Shown here piece by piece: positions 53,195 to 64,000 of a stretch of DNA of 64,000 bases (position 1 is the first letter of the stretch; each line of letters opens with the position of its first letter). Source of the DNA: Norana najaformis (Eukaryota > Annelida > Clitellata > Crassiclitellata > Hormogastridae); assembly GCA_964023275.1 (NCBI GenBank), contig OZ029922.1:3223034-3287033 (forward strand), given 5' to 3'. The notes beneath the pieces are model-generated. The model saw only the letters and a program-made list of their open reading frames with translations, had not been told where the DNA came from and searched no databases. Made by a program: the position numbers and the translations under genes.

Positions 53195-56100
53195 CTGTAA
53201 ATAATTAAAAAATTCCATTACTAAGTTATGCTGTAGTAAACACTTGAACACATGAATAATAAAGTGCTCAATGGCTCGCAAAAAAGCTTGAATATGCATG
53301 TAAGTATGCATGCATCTAGATGCTTTATATAGCACCTTTAAGTGCCTCACAAAAGTTCTACCTATGCCAGCCCAAGTTGGGTAAAAGTTCACAAAGAACA
53401 AAAGTTCATCAGTAAGCAAATAATGCTCACATAACTATAAGACGCCACCTAAGGGTTTTTGCAGTGTCACAAAAACGGGTCTCCAAGTCATGTGTATTTG
53501 TGAACAGCGCGTACGTGACTTGAATAAGAAGGTTCTGGAAGGAACACAGGCGTCGTCTAAGGTGCGAAGCTATAAATCAAGTTTAAGGGTGGACAGAGAA
53601 CGAAGTGAGTGAAAGGCGGAGACCGCAAGACCGAAGCGCCAGACCGGAGAATCACGAAGGTGTAGATGAATGAGACAGTTGTTCGATATTCAAGCATTCA
53701 AGCTAATGTTATTTAAGAGAAAACGTTCGTACAGCGTACAGTCGAGATGTTTCAAAAAAAGATCTGAACATTTGAGACTTCGGTATGTGGCACACACCCA
53801 CCCCCCAATCAATGTCATCGTATCTGACATATGAAAGATACATGAAAGGACATGAAAGTCACAACACAGCACACAACTGAAACCTTATTATTACATTACA
53901 AAGTGTTACATAAATGATAAACGAGATGATGACAGCATAAATGCAAAAACCCAACACTGAAACCTCCCTACAATCTGCATCATTACAACAGGAATTCTGA
54001 TCTAAAATTTCCAGATACAGATGACTAAAATTCAGTACTGCTCCAGAACACGACCTCATTATAAACGGTTTTGTCGTAATGAGGTCCATGATCTGACTCC
54101 CAAAGGAACACTGTCATGAGGTTCCAGTGTATTTGTAACAGCTGTTCCAGGGTACTTACCTTTTAGGGGCTCTTCCCTAATAACAGGTTCAAGATACTTA
54201 CCTTTTCCTTAATAACAGTACTGACCTGTTCCGGGCTCTTCCTTAATAACAAGTTTAAGGTACTTGTTCAAGGCAGGCTCATCATTACTCAGAGGTTCAA
54301 GGCACTTACCTTTCCAGCTCCTACCTTTCACTTACCTTTCAAGGCACTTACCTTTCAGGTTCTCACCTTTCATTTACCTTTCAAGGCAATTACATTTCCA
54401 GCTCGTACCTTTCACTTACCTTTCAGGCTCTCACTTTTCACTTACCTTTCAAGGCACCTTTCACTTACCTTTCAAGGCACTTACATTTCCAGCTCATACC
54501 TTTCACTTACCTTTCAAGGCACTTACATTTCCAGCTCTTACCTTTCACTTACCTTTCAAGGCACTTACATTTCCAGCCCTTACCTTTCACGGCGCTTACA
54601 TTTCCAGCTCGTACCTTTCACTTACCTTTCAAGGCAAATACTTCTCAGGCTCTCACCTTTCACTTACCTTTCAAGGCACTTACCTTTCCAGCTCTTACCT
54701 TTCAAGGCCCTTACCTTTCAGGCTCTTACTAAACGTTCAAAGCATTTACTGCATAGGCTCTTCCTTAATCAGAGGTTCACTGCACTTAACTTTCAGGCTC
54801 TTCCTTAAGCCAAGGTTCAGGGTCACATCTACCGGTACTCATAAGTTCAAGGTACTTACCTTTTACTCTCACCAGTATGCTAGTACTCGTCTGCTGTCTC
54901 GTCTTGTTTATGTAGCTCCAGGCTGTACAGACATAAACCTCCCGGTCACCAGCTGCAATGTTTTCTATCTTCAATGTTGTGCCATTTGGAGAAACTGATA
55001 TTCGGTTATCGGACCAGTTCAAAGGCCTTCCCTCGAAGTCCCAGGTCACGTTCGGCACTGGCCAACCCCAGACTTTGCAGCTGAGTTCGAGGGTGAGACC
55101 AGCGACTAGGTTCTTCGAACGAGCCATTGGCTTCACTTGCGGGAAAGCTGAAGAAACATTAACAACGTGTTGCAATGGTAATTTTAATTGCAAATTTATA
55201 TAGCACCACCTCATCAGAAACTCATCAGAGGTGCTTCAAAAACAGAACCTCAAAGAAAGAAAGAAAGTGTTAAGCGAGGCTCCAAAATGACATGAACGTG
55301 GATTCTATAAAATTTTTACTAATTATACTAAAGCATTCTAGAATTTTCTTCAAAATTCTAGCACTGAGCTTAAAAACTTTATAGACTGTATCTGCTGCAA
55401 GTGCTGCTCTACAGCAGACATGGACAACCACAGAAGACCCGAATAAGACACGTGATGTCTCATGACATGTGACGCCTCAGAAGGATTCTCAAGATCTCCT
55501 ATACCGATTATGTCATCAACGCAGAGATCAGAGCTATTACAGCTACTGTACCAGTCTCTGCCATCTTCCAGACTGTTTCTTCAGACACGTTGCAAGGGTC
55601 CCACCTGAAGAGGACCATGCAGGAGCTCTACGGGCAGCAATGAATAAAGTCCCCAGGGACTGGAAGAGGCCAAGCGACTGATCCAGAGATACATGGACCA
55701 GAACAGTTGAAAAGGATCTCGAACGACATGGTTTTGGGCTGCATACTGCAAGGAGAAAGGCTCAAGACAGAAGGGCGTGGGTGACACATCGTGCTTACGG
55801 CTACCCTCAGTTGCGTCTGCCCCTGGACAGAGAGAGAGATATTAAACTAGAGCAAATGTTACAATAACATTATCAACCTAGAAGTCCCAGGATTAATCGA
55901 AAGTTTTAAGGGTTTTGTGCTATAATACACTTCAATCTATGCAAAAATTCAAATCAATAACAAGAGACTACACTTTTTCAAACTACTTCAGCATTAGCCT
56001 CAACTAAGTTCATAAGCAAGTAGAAATGCTAAACAGAATAGAATACATTTCTTTGAAATTATTTCAGTTCAAAGTTTTTTTTACACTTTATCCGATGGAA

Positions 56101-59100
56101 AGTGGAAAAACAGAAGTAACTCACAGTAGAGGTTTACATTGTGGATGAAGTTATAGCCATTGTTGAGTGAGATATTACACTGGTATGCTCCGACATCTGC
56201 TTCGCCTGAAACACACAATTTCAGTACCACTCTTAAGTTGTATCAAGCTACAGGCTACAATGCCCTGACAGAAAATATATGTTCAGTATTATTATTATTA
56301 CTACTGCTACTACTACTATTTATCATTATTATTAATATTAATAATTAACATTAATAGCAGATCACAGAGACATAAGAAATGAGCGATGTCGGTGGAAAAA
56401 CCAGGCAGTACGGGACAATACACATGCCACTCGCCCTCATATGCCTTAGATACCACAATACTTAAAATCAGTCCTTATTCCCCAGACTTACCATTATTCT
56501 GCAAGGCCATCTGGTTGTCTTTCTCTGGTCATACCTTGGACTGGAACTGTTCTCAGTGAACGGGCTTTTTTTGGTTGCTGGACCTCAATTTTGGAACTCC
56601 CTCCCTGTGTCTGTTCGTTCTGCTCAGTCACTTCTGTTATTTCATACTCAACTTAAAACTTACCACTTTAAAACTGCTTACCTATCAAAGGCCGCCTCTC
56701 TGTCTTGTGGACTGACCTTCTGGATATTGACCTGATTGCTGCTTGGCTTTGGTGCACCATCGGTTGATGCCTCGTGCATTAGACACCGTCGCATTAGAAG
56801 TTACTAAATATTATTATACATTAGAAGTTACTAAATATTATTATATGCCAAGGCTAAGAAAAGAAGTAGCTAAAACTTTATACGATGGCAGCCTTTCAAT
56901 GTTGGCTTAAGAAAAATGGCAAATATTATTTTTTGGCTGCTTTGATCACTATCTGTCCACTGGTCTTGCCAGCTGAGCCTGCCATAAAACTGTCAGCATT
57001 TTAGACTTTACGACTATTTGTCCTGGCAGCCCAGTATCTATTATAGCTGGTCCAGTCCCCTTCAGAGCTAGAGAGACTCAGGCCAATTAAAGAAACTGAG
57101 GCCCACATGTTTCAATCTAGAAAATCTATGCTTCAAATAAGAACATTCCTTCCTTAGTTGAAAGTGGAAGAAAAACAGAAGCAAAAATAAGGCCCTTTAT
57201 CATATGAGGTCCGGGTCAAATGGCCCCGCTAGCACCCTCTGATAGGGCCTGAGCTGGTCATGCACTGCTCGTTTCAGACCCTTAAAACAGAGTGTGCCAC
57301 AACTCAAACGCAACAGAAAGCCTCAAACTGATTCTGCAGTCGAATGTTATTAAGCGTTTATTTAGCACCAAGGGGGAAATTCTTGTCAGGCTTTAAGCCA
57401 CAGTTGTCTGATAACTGTATCACATCCATAGTGTTATTAATAATAAAAAAATTATCAGTAATTTCATTAATAATCGTAAAAATTATCTCGTCAGAATGTC
57501 CTCAATAATTCAAATTAGAATTCCTATCAATAATACGATTCCTCGCTCAGCCGATGGACATATGGCGTGTTAACAAATGTCTTACTTACTTAATACCTTT
57601 GATGCCGTTAATAATTATTATATAAGTAATCCCATCAGTAGTTGCATTGATATTTATAAATAATTCAATGTCTGGATCACAATTAATAAATACTGAAACA
57701 TTAATGGATAACGAGGCGGTGCAGATGGCAGTGGGTCTTCACGAGGGACTTGCTTCTGCCGCCCTCACCAACGAAGATGTGGATACGTGGCTGGCCCAGC
57801 TGGTCATCACATGCTTGTTTGCAAACTGTCCAATGGGTGCTCAATTCACCATCATTCCATAAATTTTATGACAATATATATATGGCAGTCGCTCCAGAGT
57901 GCAAATGTTTCTAGTGCAAAGGACCCCATGGGTCTCCTGCTGACGGATGACAAAAGCCCTCATGGCTTATCCCCTTGGGCTTTTGGTAAATACATGGCCT
58001 GGGATGCCACTGTGGTCCACATTTGTATGTATGTATGTATCTATCTATGTGTATGTATCCAGCTATTTATACAGTCCCTTTTAAGAACCTCAGAAACATG
58101 CTATGTATAATGGATCTATGTATGCATATATGTACGTTTGGGGTACAGTATTTGACTGGTTAGAGCGCTCAGCTTGTAACATGGAAGCAGTACAGGCCTG
58201 AGCCTCCCATAAGATGGTTATATGCTTAGTAAATGCAGAAATAACAGAAATGTGTGAGTAACAAGATGTTTAAAATATAACACATTTTAGTACCTCACAA
58301 AGGTAATGCACGCATGACTATCAAACCAATCCAAACTTGTTCCTCTTCTTATCTGTAGCAGACTGCAATTTCAGCAGTGTTCAGCACTGAGGAGGCTGCA
58401 GTGCATAAGTCTGCTTAAAGCTCACGTGTGTCCCTATTGCCCCGAAACTCTTAGCCCCATAAATTTGGAGGGTAGAGAATTTGTGTCAGAGTTGGGTTGT
58501 CATATTGCAAATGTGTTGAGTGATCGAGGCAAGGTTCAGTTTCTAGTGCACTAATGCCATCGCCTTCAGAGGCACCTTTCCAGACAGCCTCCAAAACTGG
58601 GGCAAGACCTGACCTTCCAAAGATCTGCTTCCCAAATACTCCTAGCCTAATTGTTCATTCCTGAGGGATCATTCCCACATTGGGTAAAAAATTATCATAT
58701 CAACAACAAAAAGATGAAAGCAAGTCCTACAAATCAAGCAGATCTGCACTCATTCTTGAGACCAACATGGCCAGACACAAGCCTGATAACAATGCACAGT
58801 ACCGCAATTAGTCACTTCTGTTCCGCTACCAGATTTAAAGGCCATATTCACGTCTACACTGAGGCCAGAGCAATTGTGTTTTTTACCAGACAATTTATCT
58901 CTACAAGCATTCAGCCAAATAAGTGTCAGCTTTAAGAAGGCACTGCTTTCAGCAAAGAAAGCCAGCAATGGACAATGGCAAAGGACGAGTTCTTGGATGC
59001 TGGCCAGTGGAAGAGACTGGCAAAGTGCCTATAATCTACTGGCATCGAAGGAAAACAGCGTCACAACAGATTTGTTTTAAAATGCATTGATTAAAAAAGG

Positions 59101-62100
59101 TTAATTAATGGTGCAAAACAGCCAAAATGAACAGCAAACGCGTTCATAATTTAACCAGAGTTTCAAAAATAAAGCAAAACAGTTAAGTTACATGTGTTTT
59201 ACGTACATGTTCATAATAACAAATTTTACTAACAAAGCAAGATTTGGCAAAGTGAGTTTTATATAACATGCTCACAATAACCAAATGTTAATTAAAGCAA
59301 AACTTAGCAATTGATGTAAAATTTCATGTATTCACAAAAGCAAAAAAGCATAATGTCAATTAACAAAGTGACACCCAGCCATGGAGTTTTGTAGCGGGTC
59401 CACACTCAAATGTTAATTAACAAAACTCGGAAACATACGAATGTCGTGGATTGCTCACAATAGCAAAATGTAGTAGTTAACAAAGCAAAACTCAGCAAGG
59501 TGAGTTTTCTAATGCATTAACAATTGGAAAATTTTTGTCAACTCACCAACGTTGCTAATGGTTAACGTGAACTCAGTCGTATTGTCATAAGAGTAACTGG
59601 TTGCGGTGTACTTGTTAGTGGTGTTCACTTCGATCACTTCGTCATTTCTCGTCCAGTTTGCCTCGAAGCGCAACACCTCCTCAGCGGAAATAACGCAGCC
59701 TATCGTGGTACTGTTCCCCAGGTGTGTTATTAATCCTGGCTTTTCATCCACTATTAAAATTAAACAGACGTCCGAAATTGTCAAACCAAGAGCAAAAACA
59801 CAATACATGCAAGAAACAATTATCTATTCTAATCAATCTAAAGACTTCTATAGTGCCGTTATCATAATGCCCAAGGCATCAGGCGGATGGTCATTTCAAT
59901 TCAAAATCACAATCCAAAACCAAAATCCGTTGGAAAAGCCAGGACAAATTCTGATAGGTCAGAGAAATCAGAAGCCAGGCTACGGCGGGTAAGCAAGTTG
60001 AAAGAGTGGCGTCTTTAGTTTAGGTCTGAATGACATCCAAGACAAGACAGAACGAACTGAACCGGGCAGCGAATTCCCCAAAACTTTGGATGCCTTTAAT
60101 AAGACACGTAATAAAGACACCTGAGCAACAAATACACTTGTTAGATAATAGTTTTGGGGTATAACAGACATCATAATTATAAACTTATTATCAAGCGTAT
60201 CATCAAGCTGGATCATAATTTCGTGCAGTCCATCTCCTACTAATAATTATTAACACAAACTAACAAACACTGTCTGTCTGAGTGCGAATGGGCTTAGCTC
60301 TTTAAATCAGTCAGACACCATAAAACTGCAGTGCTTTTGAAAGGTTCTTGAAATGCTCTGAAACATTTATACTACATTAATCCCAAGCTGGTCATGTGAA
60401 ATCAACACAGATGACATTTTTGAACTGCGCTTTGCATAATCTCGGAAGCCACCATGTTCAATATGACAGCCTCATTAAATCGATATATATAACACATATA
60501 TATGCCACATTATTAGAGAACAGTGAAAGTTACACACACCTTGAAAACAGTGCACAGAGATAATGAGGCATGGTATATATATACAGAAATATGTATATCA
60601 TGTATCTCTGAAAGGTCCTTAGAAGACACCATAAAAATGTCTAGATACATGTATACACACTGGTAGATACAAAGATACATATACACATACATGTACATAC
60701 ATTCTGGTACATACAGAGATACATACATACTGGTACACATACATACATATATGCACACTGATACACATACATACTAGTACATACATACATACTGGTACAC
60801 AGCACATGTATATAATGGTACAGGCATGGATCCATACATACATACATACATACTGGTACATACACAGACATACATATATATATACACACTAGTACATATG
60901 TACATGCTGGTATATACATAAATACATACAAACACATTTGCATGCCTTGGATGTGTGAACCAACTCATTTGTGACACAGCCAATATTGCATTTGTCACAT
61001 CTAACCTTTGTGACCCAGGTTCACACCACATAAAATCTCATTAGATCGCATAATAATATAATGTGAATTAATAACGTCGGAATACTTATATAGCGCCATT
61101 TCAAGGAAATGCCTCAGCAGTACTCTCAAACTGACCCAACAACACCATCACCCCATCTTCAACAGCCACATCAAAAATGACCCACCTTCAAACAAGATGG
61201 TGTTTGAATTGATTCGATGAGAATAAGAAAGGGTCATCAGTTCTTACATTCTCAAACTACATGTGCAACTTTCAATGCTAATCTGACCTAATCTTTTTAA
61301 GACTTCTATGGTGCCGTTATCATAAAGCATAAGGCATCAATCAATGGTGAAACCACAGTCAGAAATTAATCCTAGATAAGTTCAGTCAAAAATCTGACAG
61401 GTCAGGGACACCAAAGCCAGGCTATGATGGGTAATCTAATCTAATCATAAAACATAAGGCATCAACTGATGGTTGCTTCAAGCGAACCAACTGTAGTCAA
61501 AAACTGAAAATCAGATCTATAGTCAGGGAAGCCAGAAGCAAGTTAAAACAGACAAGTCTTAAATTTAGACCTGAATGACAAAAGAGAACTGAAAGAACAC
61601 CGTGCCATCAGAAGAATAATCCTCCTTCAAGCCAAAGACATGCAGCTTCGAGGATCAATTCAAGTCACTATGAGACGATTTTACCAATAAAGGAGAGTTA
61701 AGTGCATCGCAGGATTAGCCTTTCTCTTCACAACTCTGGTTGGTACAAACAACACTGCTTCATTGCCAGTAGCAGCAGGGGCTAATGAAAAGTTAGGTCA
61801 AGGGCGAGGCACCTGAGGCATTGTCAAAGGTGCACAGCCTGATCTGGGGAGCATTGTAAGCCCCCCCAGTGGCATCCAGGATTGAACCCCAGCCGATGAT
61901 GGTTTTGGAGCATATCATGTCTAATTTTAAATTGAAAATCGACTCCTTTTGCAGCAAATATGAATGCACAGTTCGGATATTTTACAGCACACAGCACAAA
62001 ATACCGGGGTCCCATACCATGGCAGAATCCCTGTGCTCAAAAGTGGGGGTTAAGCGACCCAGGACCCAGCGCCTCATGCCACATACATGTGATGTACAGG

Positions 62101-63944
62101 CATAAATAACTTGTCCAAGATCATTACACTATGTCCTTCTCTCCCGGTATAACCTCCAGATCTTGCAGTCACAAAGCAAGCATGATCTTAATTCAGATGC
62201 CATGTCATTCTTAACAATGTGATAATAAAGTTTATCCATCTTTTCACCCATTCATAATTCATAGCTATTTTGAGCAATGATAAATTGCCTGCAGAGCAAC
62301 TCAACTACACCCAACATTATGTTATTGTCATCTCTTTATGTCTGCCACTTTAATTATGGGCTGCATTTAACCCGCACATTTTGAGTTCCAACAGCTTCAA
62401 CAACAGAAAGCAAGGTGGACATCTCCATTAAAAGAAGCCAGATATGCAGAAACTGAACTTAAAGGGGCAGGAAAAGTCATTATACACTTCAATATAGCCT
62501 TTCAGGGTTTAAAAAAATTGGGTTAGGTTCACAAGAAAAGTTTCTAATAATAATATTTATTTATTATTTTTCAGGAATAACATTTCTGTGCCTATATGTT
62601 TTCATGCTTGAGGGATCCTTCCAAGCTTAAGTAAAAAAGCAATAATAATAGTTATTGTTGTTGTTATAGTTATTATTGTTATTATTATTATTATATTACT
62701 TATTGGAGACAAGGTAAAACATCTGGAACGGTTGCTAGTCGTCAAGTTATGTATCATCATTATTATTAAGATGATGATGATTATTATTACTACTGTTATT
62801 ATTTATGACGTACATGCATATTGTGCCAAGTAACACATAAATGCACACAAACCACAATGATACTGTAACATGTATCAGCAGCATCCCATGCCTTCACGAA
62901 GAAGTGCTGTGTTAAACTGCTACACATTATGCATGCATGTATATATGTAGGTATGAATGTATGTACATATACAGGCACGTATGCACATATGTACGTATGT
63001 ATGTAGACACATATGCATATAGGTACATTTGTATGTATGTATACATGTAGAAAAGCGTACATACAGCACATTTTAGGAACCTCTCATAAACTCTTCTGAT
63101 AACAAAAGGACTTAATGGTTTGTAGATGTAAAGGCCAATATTACAGAAGTTTAAAAGCACTGAAATGGTATAAAACACAACACACATCACAGCCTCCAGA
63201 TAATTCTCCTCAGTCTGATAGAAAGTGGACAGCATATCATTTGCTACCTGTGGGACATTCCTGAAAGGCACTATATATAAACACCTAAAGACATTTACCA
63301 GATGATCTGCCAAAATTTCATTGCCAATGAAATCGGTTATTGTAATCACAAGCTCGAGATTTTTTCAGAACCAATGAAAGCCAAGTCGTGGAAACCAGCT
63401 TATTCACAGGTGCTCAGTCAAAACAAAACCGATAGGCAAGAAGGGTTTAGTTCCAGGTCAAGATCCAAGATTAAGGCAGGCAGACAGTCAGATGGCTATG
63501 GTGGATGGTGTTTGGAACTGAAAATGGAAAGTGACATCAGAAGAAGAGGAAGAATCAGGACATAATTTTTTTAAGAGTAGTGTTTTCAGTTTTGAGTCAA
63601 AGACCTGTGCAGAAATTGTGCAGGAAAGGTTAACTCACCTTGCACAACCAAGACCTCGACAGTGAATGGCGCTTCCGTAGCACTTTGCATGGCACATCTG
63701 TACGACCCCTTGTCGCTTAGCGTCACATTCTCTTTGATCAGCTGGACCACCTGTTTGCCAATAACTCGGGAAAGGAAAATTACTCCAGTTGCTTTGTTGC
63801 TGTCTATCAATTTATACTCTTGAGTCACAGGATCCTTCTTTGACCATTGCACTTTGAAACCATCACTCTGTTCGCAGGTTAGATCTAACTTGTCACCAGA
63901 TTTTACGTAGACTGGCTGAATTTCGTTAGTCACTTTTGTTAGCC
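53055..63944 (-). CDS. BSG: basigin/neuroplastin-family membrane glycoprotein, three Ig domains (partial, 5' end outside)
   Basis: Exons in transcript order are 63944-63639 (Ig1), 59750-59547 and 56205-56125 (Ig2 split), 55147-54860 (Ig3) and 53194-53055 (transmembrane and tail); 338 residues. All introns are phase 1. Each Ig has the Cys...Trp...Y-x-C pattern and many N-glycosylation sequons (NVT, NST, NWT, NTT, NIS, NWS, NGT, NKT). The transmembrane segment LAILWPLIGIALEMIILTCI then IYFYERNR has the family's LWP start and buried Glu. Basigin and neuroplastin chaperone monocarboxylate transporters and plasma-membrane calcium pumps to the surface. Three Igs equal the long isoforms (basigin with Ig0, Np65). 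The tail ends RQRAEQERKEAADHQ. The signal-peptide exon is to the right of the window. Basigin and neuroplastin cannot be separated here. Confidence 0.85.
53280..53440 (-). repeat. small SINE copy
   Basis: TTATATAGCACCTTTAAGTG, then CTCACAAAAGTTCTACC, AAAGTTCACAAAGAACAAAA and CATAACTATAAG. Near-identical layout to the 38640 copy. Confidence 0.5.
53441..54139. other. intron with no clear feature
   Basis: A C7 run near 53800 and one unit of the CACGACCTCATTATAA repeat near 54050. Otherwise unremarkable. Confidence 0.35.
54140..54870 (-). repeat. tandem array seeded at the Ig3 donor splice site
   Basis: On the gene's strand the true junction AAAAG|GTAAGTACCTTGAAC is followed by about 700 bp of repeats built from GAAAGGTAAGTGCCTTGAA, GGTAAGAGCTGGAAA and AAAAGGTAAGTATCTTGAAC. 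At least 15 copies of the perfect donor hexamer GTAAGT occur. The + strand shows them as ACTTACCTTTC. A 244-codon open frame on the + strand (54264-54998) is an artefact of this array. Confidence 0.85.
54860..55147 (-). CDS. BSG: basigin-like exon, Ig domain 3
   Basis: Acceptor TGTTTCTTCAG, donor AAAAG|GTAAGT. Starts SFPQVKPMARSKNLVAGLTL then ELSCKVWGWPVPNVTWDFEG and continues to DREVYVCTAWSYINKT. I-set type with Cys, Trp and YxC all present. Membrane-proximal Ig, the most conserved part of the family. Confidence 0.9.
55480..55860 (+). mobile_element. LINE reverse-transcriptase ORF2 C-terminal fragment (decayed)
   Basis: Frames read FRHVARVPPEEDHAGALRAA then MNKVPRDWKRPSD, and after a frame break DTWTRTVEKDLERHGFGLHT. 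These match the conserved end of many LINE ORF2 proteins (GHVxRMP...RPRxTWxRxVExDL). Several stops and shifts. It lies in the intron between Ig2b and Ig3. Confidence 0.65.
56125..56205 (-). CDS. BSG: basigin-like exon, second half of Ig domain 2
   Basis: 81 nt. Encodes GEADVGAYQCNISLNNGYNF then IHNVNLY. It supplies the D-x-G-x-Y-x-C motif of Ig2, whose first Cys is on the preceding exon. Acceptor TTTCAG, donor CTACT|GTGAGT. Confidence 0.85.
56530..56820 (+). mobile_element. L2-like LINE 3' end
   Basis: One frame reads like NSLPVSVRSAQSLLLFHTQL-type LINE residues (ACTCCCTCCCTGTGTCTGTT and following). The ATCGGTTGATGCCTCGTGCA and GCATTAGAAGTTACTAAATA tail follows. Same family as 29880-30165. 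Confidence 0.6.
57650..58025 (+). mobile_element. second LINE ORF fragment (decayed, frame-shifted)
   Basis: Residues DNEAVQMAVGLHEGL (frame of 57647) are followed in another frame by VxHICM-preceding PWAFGKYMAWDATVV. They resemble the blocks DEAVRxAVGLRLG and PWxxGRxLVWDxTVVDT at the C-terminal end of some LINE ORF2 proteins. It is directly followed by a (GTAT)n-linked SINE at 58025-58115. Confidence 0.5.
58140..58245 (+). repeat. tRNA-derived SINE, family E (plus strand)
   Basis: GGGGTACAGTATTTGACTGG (box-A-like), GCGCTCAGCTTGTAACATGG, then GGCCTGAGCCTCC. Same head as the minus-strand copies at 33895 and 35195. Confidence 0.5.
58246..59546. other. intron sequence with an unassigned repeat
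   Basis: 58600-58690 (ATTCCTGAGGGATCATTCCC...GGGTAAAAAATTATCA) is related to the block at 35000-35165. 59080-59500 has recurring AACAAAGCAAAACTTAGCAA-like words. No coding signal. Confidence 0.4.
59547..59750 (-). CDS. BSG: basigin-like exon, first half of Ig domain 2
   Basis: Acceptor TTTAATTTTAATAG, donor AACGTTG|GTGAGT. Encodes VDEKPGLITHLGNSTTIGCV then ISAEEVLRFEANWTRNDEVI and TTEFTLTISNV. First Ig Cys and Trp are here; the second Cys is on the next exon. Confidence 0.9.
59845..60120 (-). mobile_element. L2-like LINE 3' end (minus strand)
   Basis: CTTCTATAGTGCCGTTATCATAATGCCCAAGGCATCA is the complement of the L2-like tail. The upstream part reads ELGNSLPGSVRSVLS and FRPKLKTPLFQLAYP-like residues on the minus strand. 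Two further minus-strand tails lie at about 61295-61440 and 61445-61610. Confidence 0.6.
60545..60945. repeat. degenerate (ACAT)n microsatellite
   Basis: CATACTGGTACATACAT and related words over 400 bp, joined to a small SINE end (GAAAGGTCCTTAGAAGACACC). Long open frames on the minus strand here (Tyr/Cys/Val/Met-rich) are simple-repeat artefacts. Confidence 0.8.
61620..63340. other. intron sequence with SINE-like blocks and microsatellites
   Basis: 61800-62130 resembles an unassigned tRNA-like SINE (GGATTGAACCCCAGCC box-B-like). (TTA)n-type stretches are at 62640-62810, and a (GTAT)n-linked SINE at about 62930-63290. No coding signal. Confidence 0.4.
63345..63625 (-). mobile_element. family B non-LTR retrotransposon end next to the Ig1 exon
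   Basis: CTCGAGATTTTTTCAGAACC...GGTGCTCAGTCAAAACAAAA...GTTTTGAGTCAAAGACCTGT GCAG is the complement of the family B block. It ends within about 15 bp of the Ig1 donor site. Confidence 0.55.
63639..63944 (-). CDS. BSG: basigin-like exon, Ig domain 1 (first exon in the window)
   Basis: Acceptor ATTTTATGTTACAG, donor TGCAAG|GTGAGT. Encodes LTKVTNEIQPVYVKSGDKLD then LTCEQSDGFKVQWSKKDPVT and continues to SDKGSYRCAMQSATEAPFTV. Cys, Trp and D-x-G-x-Y-x-C present. Enters with a split Gly codon in phase 1, so at least one upstream exon (signal peptide) is required. Confidence 0.9.
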
Positions 63945-64000
63945 CTGTAACATAAAATTAAAATTCTAAGCTGGAAGAAGACAACACAAGAAAAACATAC

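Noticed and set aside
54264..54998. 244-codon plus-strand open frame rich in HLPFQ and TYLS repeats
   Set aside because: It is the complement of the donor-site array and then the Ig3 exon read on the wrong strand. The periodic peptide follows the DNA repeat.
60513..61031. Several minus-strand frames of 80-100 codons rich in Tyr, Met, Val and Cys
   Set aside because: They translate a degenerate (ACAT)n microsatellite. No domain or splice context.

Overview
The window is intron-rich, AT-rich animal DNA. The gene families present (C2H2 zinc fingers, Rab11-FIP, the PGP/PDXP phosphatase family, a basigin/neuroplastin-type Ig protein), GT-AG introns, several SINE families, LINE tails and many minisatellites point to a non-vertebrate metazoan, probably marine. 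I cannot name the species or phylum. No bacterial-type genes are present.

Layout. (1) 1-10.9 kb, + strand: seven consecutive C2H2 zinc-finger exons. Each has its own splice acceptor in phase 0, two or three fingers and its own stop codon, which is the arrangement of alternative 3' terminal exons in lola-like loci. The shared 5' part of that gene lies left of the window. (2) 11-18 kb: retroelement tails, a fold-back structure, and a housekeeping-type promoter cluster near 12.9-13.0 kb. (3) 18.3-26.1 kb, + strand: a complete nine-exon gene for a 680-residue class I Rab11-FIP-like protein (N-terminal C2, C-terminal Rab11-binding helix) that carries two Sec5-type IPT/TIG domains in the middle. 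(4) 26-34.5 kb: repeats between convergent genes. (5) 34.6-42.4 kb, - strand: a complete eight-exon, 312-residue HAD phosphatase of the PGP/PDXP family. (6) 42.5-53 kb: SINEs, a nested MITE, minisatellites and possibly a long 3' UTR. (7) 53.1-63.9 kb, - strand: the last five exons of a basigin/neuroplastin-family protein with three Ig domains and a Glu-containing transmembrane helix. Its signal-peptide exon lies to the right of the window.

Two observations stand out. The first is the fusion of Sec5-like TIG domains, the Ral-binding module of the exocyst, with a Rab11-FIP scaffold. The second is that at four exon-intron junctions, in three unrelated genes, a tandem array has grown from the junction itself, multiplying near-consensus 3' or 5' splice sites. 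The arrays lie upstream of zinc-finger exon 2, upstream of Rab11-FIP exon 6, downstream of Rab11-FIP exon 4 and downstream of the third Ig exon.

All exon models were made by hand from splice consensus, reading-frame phase and family resemblance. No database search was run. Repeat boundaries are approximate.
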